A stretch of DNA of 64,000 nucleotides, taken from the NCBI GenBank assembly GCA_022829145.1, contig CM040763.1, positions 1,620,842 through 1,684,841 of the forward strand, in the 5' to 3' direction. Within the stretch, counting starts at the first letter, position 1. Every line of letters begins with the position of its first letter. This DNA comes from Albula goreensis. Taxonomy: Eukaryota; Chordata; Actinopteri; Albuliformes; Albulidae. Of this stretch, positions 48,598 through 60,945 are shown in pieces. Under the pieces are notes generated by a model that saw nothing but the letters and a program-made list of their open reading frames with translations, had not been told where the DNA came from and did not search any database. The position numbers were made by a program, and so were the translations under genes.

Positions 48598-48745
48598 CAA
48601 CATATACATTATGGTTATTTAGCTGACACTTTTATCCAAAGTGACTTACAGTTGATTAGGCTAACCAAGGGCCAAGGGCCAATCCCCCCTGGGAGCAATG
48701 TGGGGTTAAGGGCCTTGCTCAAGGGGCCCAACAGTAATGGCAACA
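48598..48745 (+). mobile_element. Fish interspersed repeat, partial copy
   Basis: Shares TTTTATCCAAAGTGACTTAC, then AGTTGATTAGGCTAACCAAG and GGGGTTAAGGGCCTTGCTCA with the fuller copy at 59.55 kb. Lacks the clean 3' part; a diverged piece may continue to about 49080. Confidence 0.75.
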
Positions 48746-49835
48746 ACATCCGTGTCTTTATGAGATTATACAAAGCATTATGTCATTATTTAAAAAAGAA
48801 AACAAAAACTCTAAAATGAGAGGCACAAGGTTCTTTTCCCCCCTAAATTGGGCTATGTTATCAGGCCTGTCCAATGCCATTGGAGGAGCACAAAGGCAGC
48901 ATATGTTCTGTTTACAAACCTGCAGTATCCATGGTGGCCATAGGGGGGTGCTAGAGAGTGATGGCTTTACTCTCTATTTTGCCCTGGCAATGCTGAGCCA
49001 GCTGTTGCCTCACTGGTATGGCTCTCTGCTTATAGGCGTTAATGGCGTGCCTGGGACGCAAACTCCCAACAATAAGACCCACAACTGCACCACAATCAAG
49101 GGCTGTGAGCTCAATGAGCCTCACAAAGCCCCTAATACTTCTTACAAAATGTGCTAAAGTAACATAAAAAATGACTGAAAGAATTAGAGTTGTTCAGCTA
49201 TGGTAATACTAGCAGGCTCATGTGCAGAATTTACTGTCACATATTTTGGCAGCTAAGACTCACAATACATCCAGTATTGAGTTTGATTTTTTTTTTTTTT
49301 TTTTTGTACAAATGACAGTCTTTGGGGTTTCTTATTTATGAACACTTTCATTTCTCAAAATTCTCCTGATTAGTCTCACTGGAACGGTTCAGAAAATAGG
49401 CAGTTAACATTCTTTAATCAGTAGGCTTGAAACTGAGGGCTGAGCTGTTTTCTGTGCGATAAAATGTCACACTGCATTACCTGCTGCACCATAAATGGCA
49501 CAGGGATACAATTGGTTTGAAAATAATTGCTATTGATTGCCTGCCTAAAAGAATGGAGATTTCACTCAGAGTTTTCACAGTCCAGCATCACAAAACACAC
49601 ATTTCAGCCATTGCTTTTCTGAATGTTCCCCTTCGTTTAGGTGAAAGTCCCACACATGTTCACTTTCTTTGTAACCTGCCGTACACTATGGGGTGTGAGC
49701 AAAGTCAGAAATGTTTCCAATATGAAAACAGGTTACACTGCATTTTTGCAGATGCTCACATCCAGATTGACAAACACAGTTTACAACTCCCAAACCATAG
49801 TCATTCACACAGATGGGTGGAGACATAAGGTGCAC
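48746..49835. other. Intergenic, nothing recognised beyond possible repeat tail
   Basis: Holds a poly-T run near 49288-49305. No exon recognised. Confidence 0.4.
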
Positions 49836-49920
49836 TGCACAAAGGAATGCCTGCTGTGCCCTACCTGGGAATCAAACCTGCAACCTCTTCAGTTAGTTAC
49901 AAGCCTGCTTTCATAGTCAT
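49836..49920 (-). mobile_element. tRNA-derived SINE fragment, reverse orientation
   Basis: CCCTACCTGGGAATCAAACC followed by TGCAACCTCTTCAG and TTACAAGCC is the reverse of a tRNA-like head with a B box. Related to the copy at 39.66 kb. Confidence 0.5.
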
Positions 49921-52900
49921 TGTAATACACTGCCTAACCTTTCCCTAACCATTATAGTAAACTTACCTGTGTAAACTTACCTGTGTACCACACTGTACTT
50001 CCAATTGTACTGCTCTTTTCTCACAGAAGACAATGCTATTTTGTGTAACGTGGAGGAGGGAAACTCCCCTCAAATACCATTAATGTGGGGTACCCAGGTG
50101 GGTGATGCATGGCAGCCATTTTGTCACAGACCTCACCAAAAACCAAACCTCAGTGGAAGAGAAAGGAAAGGGAATTAAGTGCACAGCATGAATGAAGTTT
50201 GTGATCAGAATTGTGCGGACTCAGAAACAAGAGATCCTTAAACCCAGATTAAAGGTTTTGCTTGATTTGACTCATTTAATGACTGCAGCTCAGCTTTTCG
50301 TTAGTGTGAGGCTCGTTTGTGCTGTGGAGTGAAAGTGGAATGGCCCTGCTACTCTGTGTAATTTAGGCGTGTCAGTCCTTTACATTTTCCTCCAAATATG
50401 TATCATAAATATTTATGTCAGATGAATATTGCAGTTCTTTCAGGTCTGTTGGTCTGAATCTATTTAGGTTGCCAAAGCATTATCTCTTCTAAACTGTAGC
50501 CTAATGTGGTACAATGAGGAAATGAATACCATTTTAGAGATGGCTGCAAAGTGATGAAACTCAGGTAGAGAACACGTGAGCACTTCTCTGTTCTGAGGCA
50601 TGATGGGAAGGCCAAACAGAGATCATAATGTTAGTTAAAAAAAAAAAAGCCAGTTTTCTTTTACTTTCTCAGCTGCACTGTAGCAATGTGTTAATTTTAT
50701 TGGCTGCATGGACCATCTCTGTAGACCAAGCCACCAGTGTTGGAAATAATCTTTGGCTGGGGATACATGCACAGTACATCAGACGTGACATTATAAATAA
50801 ACTAATAATTAATGTAATGAATAAATTCAGTCAAAGTGAAGCATTTCAGCTGCGCTCCACACGCTAGAGCAGGGACTAAATACAAGAAGCCCCCCCCCCA
50901 CCCCAAATATAAAAATTGTTGTTGAGGAAATTCTTGCATCATAATGTTCCTGACATGACACTGTTAGAGCTCTCAGAACAGACGACACATAAACGCTGGA
51001 ACAGTGAATAACCGAGAGGTTAGCCAAACGGACGGAGGTCTGCGCCGGTGAGCTTCACCAAAGAGAGCTTTGTGTTCCCTGCTGTTCTCCAGTGCCCGAT
51101 AAACCAGGCAGGCCAGCGATAATCACGGCAGTCGAGACGCAAACGCGAGATTTGACGCAGGAAGGGTGACTCAGATCTGCAGCTCTCATGGGACCTCTCT
51201 CTATTTCAGAGTAAGGGAGGAAGTTTCCTAAATTAAAAAAAAAACACGAGACAAAAGGAGTTAAGTGAAGATGGAGTTTTTACAGAACAACCCTTTTCTT
51301 ACTTAGCCTGGCAAGCTCATCATTCAGTGCTTTTTTGTATCCATTAAAAGGAAAAGTATTTGTGACAACTTTGAAAAATGCTGGGTGTGTAGTTATGAAT
51401 GAGCTCCATCCATTGGTACAGAATGGAGGCTGTGAATCCAGCAGAGTAGAGCAGAAGTGTAAAGTGCGTCAGTTAAACTCAACCACCCCCCCCTCATCTC
51501 CCCACTGTTCAAATCTGACCCAAATATGATCTCTGTATTGAAACTGCGCAGAGGAGGTTCAAGTCTCAGTGGTAGCTTTACGAGTGATGGCCGGCAATGT
51601 CCACAGTAGCCAGGCAACAGCCGAGCCAGCTTCACCCACAGAAAAAAGGGATAGGGTTAAAACGATGCAGCTGCTCTCTAGCACCCGTTTGTGGTCAGGC
51701 CGGGTGCCCGCGGTTGCAGAAATGAAATGTATGTTGACTTTGCCATCCTGCAATGACATCGGCGGTATGTAATGGGCGATGATTCTGGAGTGACAGCAGT
51801 GAGAGAAGCGAGGGCTTGTTGTCACATGACTCGGCGGAGTCACATGACTCATGGCCACCTCCTGAGTTGGCAGGAGAGGGTTGCTATGTTTGGCTATTTT
51901 CAACAAAGTTGACGGGCATTTCCGAGATGGGGGAAACAAGAAACTGATAAATTTTGACCATACTGTATGATAAAGGTTAAGCTTTTGAGATAAAACTGAT
52001 CTGTGCTTCACTCTCTGATGTCTGACTCTGATCCTACCACTGCCAGCCTGTCTTATCTCTCAGCTTTATTTATACTCCAAACCATGAATAAAATAAAGGC
52101 AAAGTGAAAAAGAGCAAAAATTCCATCAGGGTAGATGGCTGAAAATTAAGGCAAAAAAAGTGTATTCACAGAGAAGGCAGAGGCAATGCAAAAAAAGAGG
52201 ACTCGTGGCATAATAGCAAAGTACTTATATAGTTAGGAGAAGATGAGGGTGTTTTAGTTTGAAAGAGAGGATGGACAAAGAGTCTTTCAGTAGAAACATC
52301 CTTTCTCCTATCGGTGTTCAGCCCTCGCCAGCATTCACGCCGTCAGCAGCATGTTCAATTGAAACTGATGGGGCCTTTATTTCAGATGTTCAGGCTGAAA
52401 ACAGGTAAGCAGATTAAGATAAATCAGGAGGGAACAACTCTCACAAAATACCGTCACTCCATTCTCTCTCCTGTTAAGTGAGGACGAAAGATTTGATCGT
52501 TTTCTAACACACGGCATCCATAACAGAAAGGGTGCAGCTGTGTGTTCTGATTGCGGCATTATTTCACCATAACTATGAATGTCTCCACGGGTTTGCTGGC
52601 TAGTTAAAGAGTGATTGTCCAGCAGTGTGTGACACAATTTCACTGATTAAGGCGGTATGTGGGAACAGTGTAATCCTTTTTATCCTCTTCTAAACCTGAG
52701 AAGCGTTGACTGCAGGTTTCCACATGTCCTTACTGCGGAGGTCAAGAGCTGCACTTGCGCTGGCGGTATTCAAAACATAATCGTGCGATCGGGCATTTCA
52801 GACCGCAGGGGAGCGTTTGCGGAGCTTACAGTTGAGTCAAATTTCACTGGAATATTTGGACTATTCTGTGGGAAGCTCATATTCTCAAATAGATTGAGTT

Positions 52901-55662
52901 GTGACAGATTTATCGGACTCGGAGGGGCCGAGAGGATAACGTGTCCAGAAAACGAAATTCCTCGATGAAGGGGCTGTGCGAAAGCCTCGTACAAAAGACG
53001 TTTCTGAGCCTCCGGGGCCATGCGGATCGTTGTGACGTTGTGTAACTTTAATGCGGTAATACATACTCATGTTGAGATGAGGTTTAAGACACAAGAAAAA
53101 AGAAACGTTTAAAAACCGCTTTACTGGACTTACCACACACTGGCAACAGGAGACCAATTTCTCATATTTAGTACATAGTTATCAGCTTTTTTAAGGACAT
53201 TCATGAGGGGAGACCTGGGACGGTAGTAACACTTAACACTTAATTCTTTTTATTTACCTATTCAAAAAAAAGAGAAGTATGTGAGGCAGAGACCTGTTTT
53301 TTTATTGCATAACTTTCCCAAAGTCTGACAGGTTGAGGAGGGCAAGATGCTCGGAACGAGGAGGACCTCATCTCTGGTGTGCGAGAATCAAATGTGCCAC
53401 AGCCACGAGTTTAGTGCTAAAGGAGGCAGGAGATGTTGTGATTGTTCTTATCATGTGGTATATGCAAACATTTATGGTATAAATCTTGCCGGGGAAATGT
53501 TTGTGTTGTCTATTTTTTTTGCCGTACAGTGATACCATAAATGTGCGCATTAGCCCTTATACACTTTTTCAAGATGGCGTGCAGGAAGTGACATAAAGTG
53601 GTATGAAATGGGTGTCGAGAAGTGAAAAATGGCAGGCAATGGTTTGTTTGGAAACTCTGTAATGTATAGGTTACTACATTCATTAAAATATGAGATTTAC
53701 TCTGTGGAGAGAAAGAGCAAAGGAGGGTGGCTGTCTTTGCTAAAACCAAACCAATGGATGGATGACCACCAGGTGGATGTTTTTGTACAGAGGAGGACTT
53801 CAGTCGAAACCCAGTGAGACTGGTTGGGTGAACAAAACAATGTGTGTTTTTCCCTAATGCACTGCTGCTTATTACTTCTTAATGGGCTTATGTTTGAGTT
53901 TTTGGATGGTTTGAAAAAGGTTCATTTGGAGTTATATATTCTGTGGGATTTATTGGATTTGGGGAGTAATTATGTGGCTTTTTTATGTTAAGAGCCATTT
54001 GGATGCCAGAGAATGATTTTTGGATTTTGAGTATTAGTTTTGCTTTTGTTTGCAGGGGTGATTTTGAGATTTTGTTAACAATGTATAAACTCATTACCAA
54101 TTTTTGGCCTACCTGGGTGTTTCTTGGTTTGTTGTGCATTGTGAATGAACACATTGTTTAGTGTTTGTACACAAGGATGATTTTGGACCCAACAACCTCA
54201 GATAATGTTTCACTTGCATCAACAAACCTTTTGCTAGCACCTTGCAAATCTCCCTGCTCTACAAGAGTGGACAGAAAAACTAATGCACAAACATTTTGTT
54301 TTTTTCTGTGGCAGTTCCTGTGAGTAAAGTTAATACAAATTTGTGCTACTATTTTACACATTTCCTGAATGTCTTTATGCAGTAAACTGCTGAACGATAA
54401 ATCATTCATTGTATATTTTTCTGTCTTCAAAATGCAACTATAGAATAGAATGTTTTATATTAATGTAGGAAAATGTGACATTTTTGCTTAAATGTGGAAA
54501 AACTGCATGTTATGTCACATTCGGCAACCAATGTGTACACACTTAAAAAAAAAAAAAATATATATATTATATATATATATATATATATGGTTATCACTGA
54601 ATTCACCAAACATCTATCAAGGGCACTTTGTACAGATTCATATCCTGAGAGCCATTTTGCTGAATATATAAATCCTGCAAATATTGATCCACAAACTATA
54701 CAGTATGAGCAAAGACTGGTTCTCTTCGCTCTTAAGGAAAATATCACCATAGGAAAAGTCAACAGTGTCAGAGATGCGTACATCTTTGTGTCTTTTTCCT
54801 TTCAGATGTTATACAACACCCTCATGAACATGGAACAGCAGTGAAGGTTATAGGGCTGACATAGAAAAGGCAGGTTGCTGTAGTCGCATGACGTTTCTCC
54901 TTCCTCCCGTGTTAAGCGCTGTGTGAAAGCAGACGGATAACCATCAGCACACAGTCTCTAAACCCGGCCTTAACGCCCCTGCGATTTTCTGAACATGGTT
55001 TTCGTATGTTTGGGTCTCCAGCTCGTTCTGTTCATCCACAGGTGGGGTGCGAGTTCACCTCATCGTGACTGTTTCCAGGCACTAAAAACAAGGGAAAGAT
55101 TGGTGTTACAGGCGAGACCTGAGTGTTTGTTTTTCTGGATTTTCGGGACAGATTGCTTCACCCCAGCGGGGTCTGTGAATGCGACTCCTCCGCCCACTGT
55201 GTTTTGCTTTTAATCGGTGGGGTTTGAAGGGTGTGGCCTTGTCCCGCTGTCACAGGCCGGTTTAAAGAACGAGAGCTGCTTGCAGCCTGAAATCAATCCC
55301 AATCTGACAAGTTAGCAGGTTTAAGGAAGAGGATAAATATTTACGAAGCATTACTTTACTGTGTGTTACTGTGTAACGTTACTGTGTTTGTGTGCATCGA
55401 GTGCAGCTGGCTCCAGAAGGGCTTATGACAGTCTGTGCTTTTTATGCTCGATGCCCAAGGACAGGTTCCAGCTTTTGTTATGTTTGCTGAGCTGAAAGAA
55501 TGCTGCGTTAATCACAAGCTTTGAAAATCAAATATACCTCTCATTATGTTACCTTTTCACCAGATTGTCTCAACCAGAGATCATTCTATCCAAGCACTGT
55601 GAAACAATACAAGGCAAACTTTCAACAGGTCAGATGGCCAGATTTAGATTTTCTGCAACCCA

Positions 55663-55663
<1 letters not shown>
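49921..55663. other. Intergenic, long stretch without recognisable genes
   Basis: Open frames are short and none resembles a known family. Small items: two M-box/CLEAR-like GTCACATGAC sites at 51821 and 51839, a TA-rich run near 54560-54588 and poly-C near 50890. Nothing else is supported. Confidence 0.45.
51821..51848. promoter_or_regulatory. Two GTCACATGAC E-box (M-box/CLEAR-like) palindromes
   Basis: GTCACATGAC occurs at 51821-51830 and 51839-51848, 18 bp apart. The motif fits MITF/TFE-type sites (TCACATGA). Motif match only. Confidence 0.35.
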
Positions 55664-55744
<81 letters not shown>

Positions 55745-55769
55745 ACACACACACACACACACACACACC
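55664..55769. repeat. (CA)n microsatellite
   Basis: An almost uninterrupted CA run of about 105 bp with one TTA interruption. Confidence 0.97.
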
Positions 55770-56130
55770 TTGCTTAAGGAGCTGGAGCTGGTGAATAAGA
55801 GGAAGGTCACACTGAATCAGCTGGGGTCCGTCTGGTTTTTTTTATGGTCAAGTCACCATCAAGGAGATTGGCTCTGAGTAGACTGGATTGGTCCTGAAGA
55901 TCTACCTGGTTGAGCTCTTCTCCAAAACTCCCATTTTTTTTAAATTCATGGTGATGGCTGCAGAATATTACCCTTTTAACACCGCAATCCTGGAAATTAA
56001 TGCTTCAAAATTCTAATTATAATTTTTAGCCTTGCATTTGTGCTGAGCCCCACTTCCACAAACTGTGAAAGCAGCTGATACACGGCAGGGTCAATAATAC
56101 CAGTGATACTTCATTAGTATGAAATATATC

Positions 56131-56311
56131 TGGAGCCTGTGTCTGTAACTGAGAGGTTGCAGGGTTGAATCCAGCTCGTTAACTTCAATTATAACGTTAA
56201 GGAAGATACTTTGCTTCAGTAAATACTAAGCTGTATAAATCGGTAGTCTGTAAAAATGTAAGTCTGTTGAAATGAGAATGTCTGCCCAGCAAATGAATAG
56301 AAATAAAACTT
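56131..56311 (+). mobile_element. tRNA-derived SINE copy
   Basis: A head with GAGAGGTTGCAGGGTTGAAT (degenerate B box) is followed by TTTGCTTCAGTAAATACTAA, GCTGTATAAAT and GAGAATGTCTGCCCAGCAAA, the usual order for a fish tRNA-derived SINE body and tail. Confidence 0.65.
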
Positions 56312-57521
56312 AGATCTTTTTTTCTGCAACTGATGGGCAAAGTCAGCTATTCTCTCTGTCCAGCACCCTGTAAATGCACAGAAGTGGAAGAAATATGCAC
56401 CCATGTGTTTTTGTTTTCTTGAACATTTTTATGCTTTTCTTGCTTCACAGCCGTAACATATATGCTCTTCTGACTTTGTAATGATATGGTATCATTTACA
56501 GTATCATAACATCTTGATCAAAGGCATGTTGGGTAGCTGGGGGTGGGAGGGGGTTTGTTCAGCCCAGCTTGTGTTAAAGGCACCAGTAGGTTTTTTGTTC
56601 AAAGCTAAACTTTTTCCACCGAAAGAAAAAAAAAAAAGGTTTACTTTGTTTGATTGCATATTACTGTAAGACAAAGCCATCCACCCACGGTTTGTCTCCC
56701 TCGCTCATTTGTGTGTTTGAAATGTGTTTTACAGGGGAACGGAGCCCTGTGTGGCAGCATCTCCCTGCTTCAGAGCCCAGCTTCAGCTCCACGCTCAGCT
56801 GGAGACTCGGTGCGGGGGGTCGTCTCTCCCATCCTGAGTTTTCTTTCTGTACCCTGCCCTTTTGAAACCGACTCTTGTTTGGAAAAATGGGGCGCTGTCT
56901 CTCTCAGCGCAATCAATCATTCTCCTTTTTTTTTTAATGCCCCCCTGCAATGCCCAGCCATTTCATTCATTTTTCCTGTTTTTTTTTTTATCCCTATTCT
57001 TTTCCATTGTCCCCCAGTGTGGAATGTTTTTTTCAGGCCAAATCTAGCCTCCTGCTTTTATTCAAAGATAAACTCAAAGCGGAAGCAGAGAGCAGTGACG
57101 TAGGAGTTTACGGAACCGTTTATGCGAGCGTAACACCCCTCTTTTTGCTCAGTAACTTTATGAACAGCAGGTGCATGTGTCATTTGTGCAAGAACACGCT
57201 CTAATATTCTGGGGAAATCATTTTAGAATGAAGTCTGAAAATTGACTTTGACTGCCAAAAAATTCATACTGTCACAGAAATTAGTTTTTCTGAGAAGATT
57301 GTGATGTAATACACAAGGTTATTAAAGATGCTGTCGACAAGTACACTTTTTACGGTATCCAAAATGGAGTCACCAGCAGAGACACCTTGTACTTTTACTA
57401 ACCCTGCACAGCTAACAATGGCAGAAAACTGCTTTGAGTAAGTCAAGGTTTTACCTCATTTTGCTCAACCTACTCACCAAACCAGCTGATTCTAATTGGC
57501 AGAGGTAGGGAAGGTAATTAG

Positions 57522-57529
57522 TGACGTCA
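57522..57529. promoter_or_regulatory. Full palindromic CRE motif
   Basis: TGACGTCA, the perfect cAMP response element core, immediately followed by CATG and a G-run. No promoter is recognised nearby. Confidence 0.3.
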
Positions 57530-58700
57530 CATGGGGGGGGGGGTGTTAAATAATTAAACGACTAATTAACGTCAGGAAGAGACCAGGTATTTTTTTGGGG
57601 TGGGCCTTTAATTCATCCTCATACGCTCTGCCAGGACTCACCCCTAAATTCACTGCTCTACTCTACTTCTTTCCTCTTCTGCACTCACCTGTTCACACCA
57701 TGGCCCTGAGAAACATTTTAAATGGCAGATCACTGCCCCTCATAATGTCCTCATCTCTTTAGAGTTTTCTTTTGTAATGCAGAGAGACATTTTGTTCTAT
57801 TGATCTTCGGATTCCAGTACTTGGAAATATACGTCTGTCTTTTACTTTCGTCACCTATTCTGCTGAACGTGGTGTTTTTACGAACTGCTCTGAAATGTTA
57901 TTTCTCCAGAGGACCTGCTAGATCAATAACGTTTGATATTGAGTCATTCAGTTCAAAAAGTAATGCAAAGAAATAATTTGCGTAGGAAAATATTGTTTAA
58001 AAAAAAAGAAAATGATTTGGGGGTGGGAGGGGGTGTGTGGAAAGTTTGTGGGTTTGTCCCAGTCCATGGTGATTGTGACTGCGCTCTCCCTCAGGACAGT
58101 AAATGCATCTTCTCAGACTTTCCCTGCGAGTCGGAGGATGAAGCCGTGATCTGATGAGCATATCCCCAAATGACCTCCGTCTGTTTCTCATCACACAGGG
58201 ATGTCCTGTTATCCGAATAAAATGGATCTGACCGGCAGTTTGTTTGATTTTGTTCTAATTTTGATTTGCGTAAGCTCTTCTGATTGGGTTGCAGATTATC
58301 TTTTGTTTATGGGCATCGTCTGGCCTCCCACATGATTTCTCGATGATGAAGAGTTCTTGGCATGTTTTGTTGACTTGTTTAAGATGTGAGAGGTTTCCAT
58401 CACACAGCTAACAGAAGAACTTGATCTGACACACATTCAAATGATTTCACTTCTCCTGCTCCAGGGGACAGCAGCACCAATCCAGTCTCAAACTCAGATG
58501 AAGTTCTTCGAAAGTCCTCATACTTGGAAGAATGGAGGTCTTCACAACTGCTTAAGGTTCAGATTAGTATTCAAAAAATCTCTAATGATTATGAGCAAAG
58601 AACCTTTTTTTAGATGAGTTGAGTGGCTGTCATTGTTCTCCCGCTACAGCAATAAAGCCAACAGAGCTGAACCGACCTCAGGGAGACCGCTGCTAGACAA

Positions 58701-58859
58701 CACGGAGAACGACTGCGAGACAGAAACGGAGACCGACTGCGAGACAGAAACGGAGAACAACTGCGAGACAGAAACGGAGAACGGAGACAGAAACGGAGAA
58801 CGACTGCGAGACAGAGACGAAGAACGGCTGAGAGGGGAGGAAGACGTAGAGAGAGAGGT

Positions 58860-58890
<31 letters not shown>
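58701..58890. repeat. 24-bp GAGACAGAAACGGAGAACGA repeat grading into (GA)n
   Basis: About four to five units of a 24-bp purine-rich repeat, followed by GA/GAGAGC simple sequence to 58890. The translated frames are acidic/arginine-rich low complexity and are not considered a gene. Confidence 0.85.
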
Positions 58891-58891
<1 letters not shown>

Positions 58892-59552
58892 CGATCTGAG
58901 TTGTCACCTGAATTTGGTGGGCCAATAGGGGGCAGTATTTCATCTGGCTCAAACAGAATACAATGTCTTAAACACAGAGACAGTAAACTGAAGCCCTGAT
59001 TCGCTTTGGTCATTAATCACTCTGTGGTAAGAGTAGAGGTGTTAACCCTGGCAACCAGCCCATATCCTTACATCTGATTGGCTACATGATTCCTTTATCT
59101 CCCTAAGTTGAGTTCCCAGGTCACTGCTGCAAATGATAACCGAATTCCCACTTGACCTGCTGGGATAAATAAAGGCTAAATGGAAAAAAGAGATGAACAG
59201 CAGGTCTCCATTTTGGTGTATATTGGTTGCTCAGTCCTTTGGTATCCTGACACTTTCTTGGCTTCTCAGGTCATCACTGCACCTCTGAGCTCTCAGCTGA
59301 CCCACCTTGTCAAATAAAGCTGTTTAAAAATGTCAGGACCTCACATCTGGCAAAGATAAACTGCGCTGACTATCCAGAGAGAGGCGGTCTTCAGGTTGCT
59401 TAGCAACCTGGAGTAAGTGGTGATGGGGCATAGAAATGATGATTATAATAACCATAATAATAATATTATTATTATTATGATACTGATCAATGCAGAGGTT
59501 ATCCTCTTGGGGAAAGAGAATTCTTACCAGTATTTGGTTTTAGGTGTTTTAA
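58891..59552. other. Intergenic, one CTCF-like motif
   Basis: CCAATAGGGGGCAGTA at 58922-58937 is CTCF-like. Nothing else recognised. Confidence 0.4.
58922..58937 (+). promoter_or_regulatory. CTCF-like core motif
   Basis: CCAATAGGGGGCAGTA resembles the CTCF core CCACTAGGGGGCAGTA with one difference in the left part. Confidence 0.35.
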
Positions 59553-59771
59553 TACATTACATTACAGTCATTTAGCTGATGCTTTTATCCAAAGCGACTT
59601 ACAGTTGATTAGGCTAACCAAGGGCCAATCCCCCAGGGAGCAATGTGGGGTTAAGGGCCTTGCTCAGGGCCCAACAGCAGTGGTGTTCTTGCTATAGCTG
59701 GGCTGGGGCTTGAACTGCAACCTCAGGGGTCCCAGTCATGTACCTTAGCCACTAGACTATAGGCTTCCCCC
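59553..59771 (+). mobile_element. Fish interspersed repeat, near-complete copy
   Basis: ACATTACAGTCATTTAGCTG, then CTTTTATCCAAAGCGACTTA, GGGTTAAGGGCCTTGCTCAG and finally CTTAGCCACTAGACTATAGG: all blocks of the family in order. The partial copy at 48.6 kb shares the first three. Non-coding. Confidence 0.8.
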
Positions 59772-59910
59772 ATAATGTTTATGCATCTGCCTGTCTTTAA
59801 ACCTTCTTCTCGGCTTAATCAGTCTCAAAGGAGCTGTGTAAGTATAATTGTGTTTCTTATAACTATGGTAATATTAGGAACATGAAACCGGGCATCTGCC
59901 AACTGCTGTT

Positions 59911-60354
59911 CATTATGCTGCTGTTCATTATGCCGCTGTTCATTTCGCTGCTGTTCATTACGCTGATTTTCATTACGCTGCTGTTCATTACGCTGATTTT
60001 CATTACGCTGATTTTCATTACGCTGCTGTTCATTACACTGATTTTCATTACGCTGATTTTCATTACGCTGATGTTCATTACGCTGCTGTTCATTACGCTG
60101 ATTTTCATTACGCTGCTGTTCATTACGCTGCTGTTCATTACACTGATTTTCATTACGCTGATTTTCATTACGCTGATGTTCATTATGCTGCTGTTCATTA
60201 CGCTGATTTTCATTACGCTGCTGTTCATTACGCTGATTTTCATTACGCTGCTGTTCATTACACTGATTTTCATTACGCTGATTTTCATTACGCTGATTTT
60301 CATTACGCTGCTGTTCATTACGCTGCTGTTCATTACGCTGCTGTTAATTACGCT
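59911..60354. repeat. 15-bp tandem array, about 30 units, with higher-order structure
   Basis: The unit CATTACGCTGNTNTT has three main forms at the end (CTGTT, ATTTT, ATGTT). A rarer CATTACACTG form recurs at 60031, 60136 and 60256, that is 105 and 120 bp apart, showing a 7- or 8-unit higher-order repeat. Both strands are open (156-160 codons) because 15 is a multiple of three and no unit holds a stop in those frames. Confidence 0.95.
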
Positions 60355-60764
60355 TGGTCACTGATTCCGTCTGTCTGATTTACCTTCAGATTTTTGTTCC
60401 TCCAATGCCTCATCAGGTTTTGTACTTCCAGTTGTGTAAAAAAATCTGAACATGTGTGACTTTTATAGGACAATGGGGAAAAACCCTGTAAAACTAAATT
60501 TAAATGGATACAGAGACACAAGCCTTCAGCTTCTTCCTCATTTTCATGTTTTAAAATATGATCTCAGAGCAGACCCTGTAATTAAGTTCTTCGACAACAC
60601 AAACCCCCGGCCTGAAATGACGGGCGTTTAAGCCTTTGTTTTAATGGCTGTTATTTATACAATTGCCTCTTTTAGAGGGATGACAGCAAAAAAAAAGATG
60701 TTGATTTATTTGTGCAGGTCGTAATGATGGCATTTTTTCTGCAGGTCATTAACGTGAGATGAGT
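60355..60764. other. Intergenic, nothing recognised
   Basis: AT-rich, no exon recognised. Confidence 0.4.
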
Positions 60765-60908
60765 GTGTGTGAGTGTGTGTGCGTGTGCACATGCATACGT
60801 GTGTGTGTGTGAGTGTGTGTGCCTGTGCGTGCGTGCGTGTGCGTGTGTGTGTGTGTGTGAGTGTGTGTGTGTGTGTGTGTGTTTATGTGTGAGTGTGTGA
60901 GTGTGTGA

Positions 60909-60943
<35 letters not shown>
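60765..60943. repeat. (TG)n microsatellite, interrupted
   Basis: About 180 bp of TG dinucleotides with GAG, CGTG and ATAC interruptions. Confidence 0.95.

Positions 60944-60945
<2 letters not shown>

Larger units (their letters stand above)
55770..58700. other. Intergenic, with a SINE fragment and a CRE motif
   Basis: Beyond the two items listed separately, open frames are short and unrecognised. A G-run sits at 57533-57543. Confidence 0.4.

Noticed and set aside
52657-52968. 103-codon plus-strand frame
   Set aside because: No recognisable domain and an overlapping antisense frame of similar length; treated as chance.
58633-58899. Acidic/arginine-rich 88-codon frame
   Set aside because: Made of 24-bp and GA simple repeats; low complexity without start context or homology.
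59863-60364. Repetitive hydrophobic 160-codon frame and its opposite-strand partner
   Set aside because: Both are the 15-bp array. Hydrophobicity follows from the repeat and does not suggest a membrane protein.
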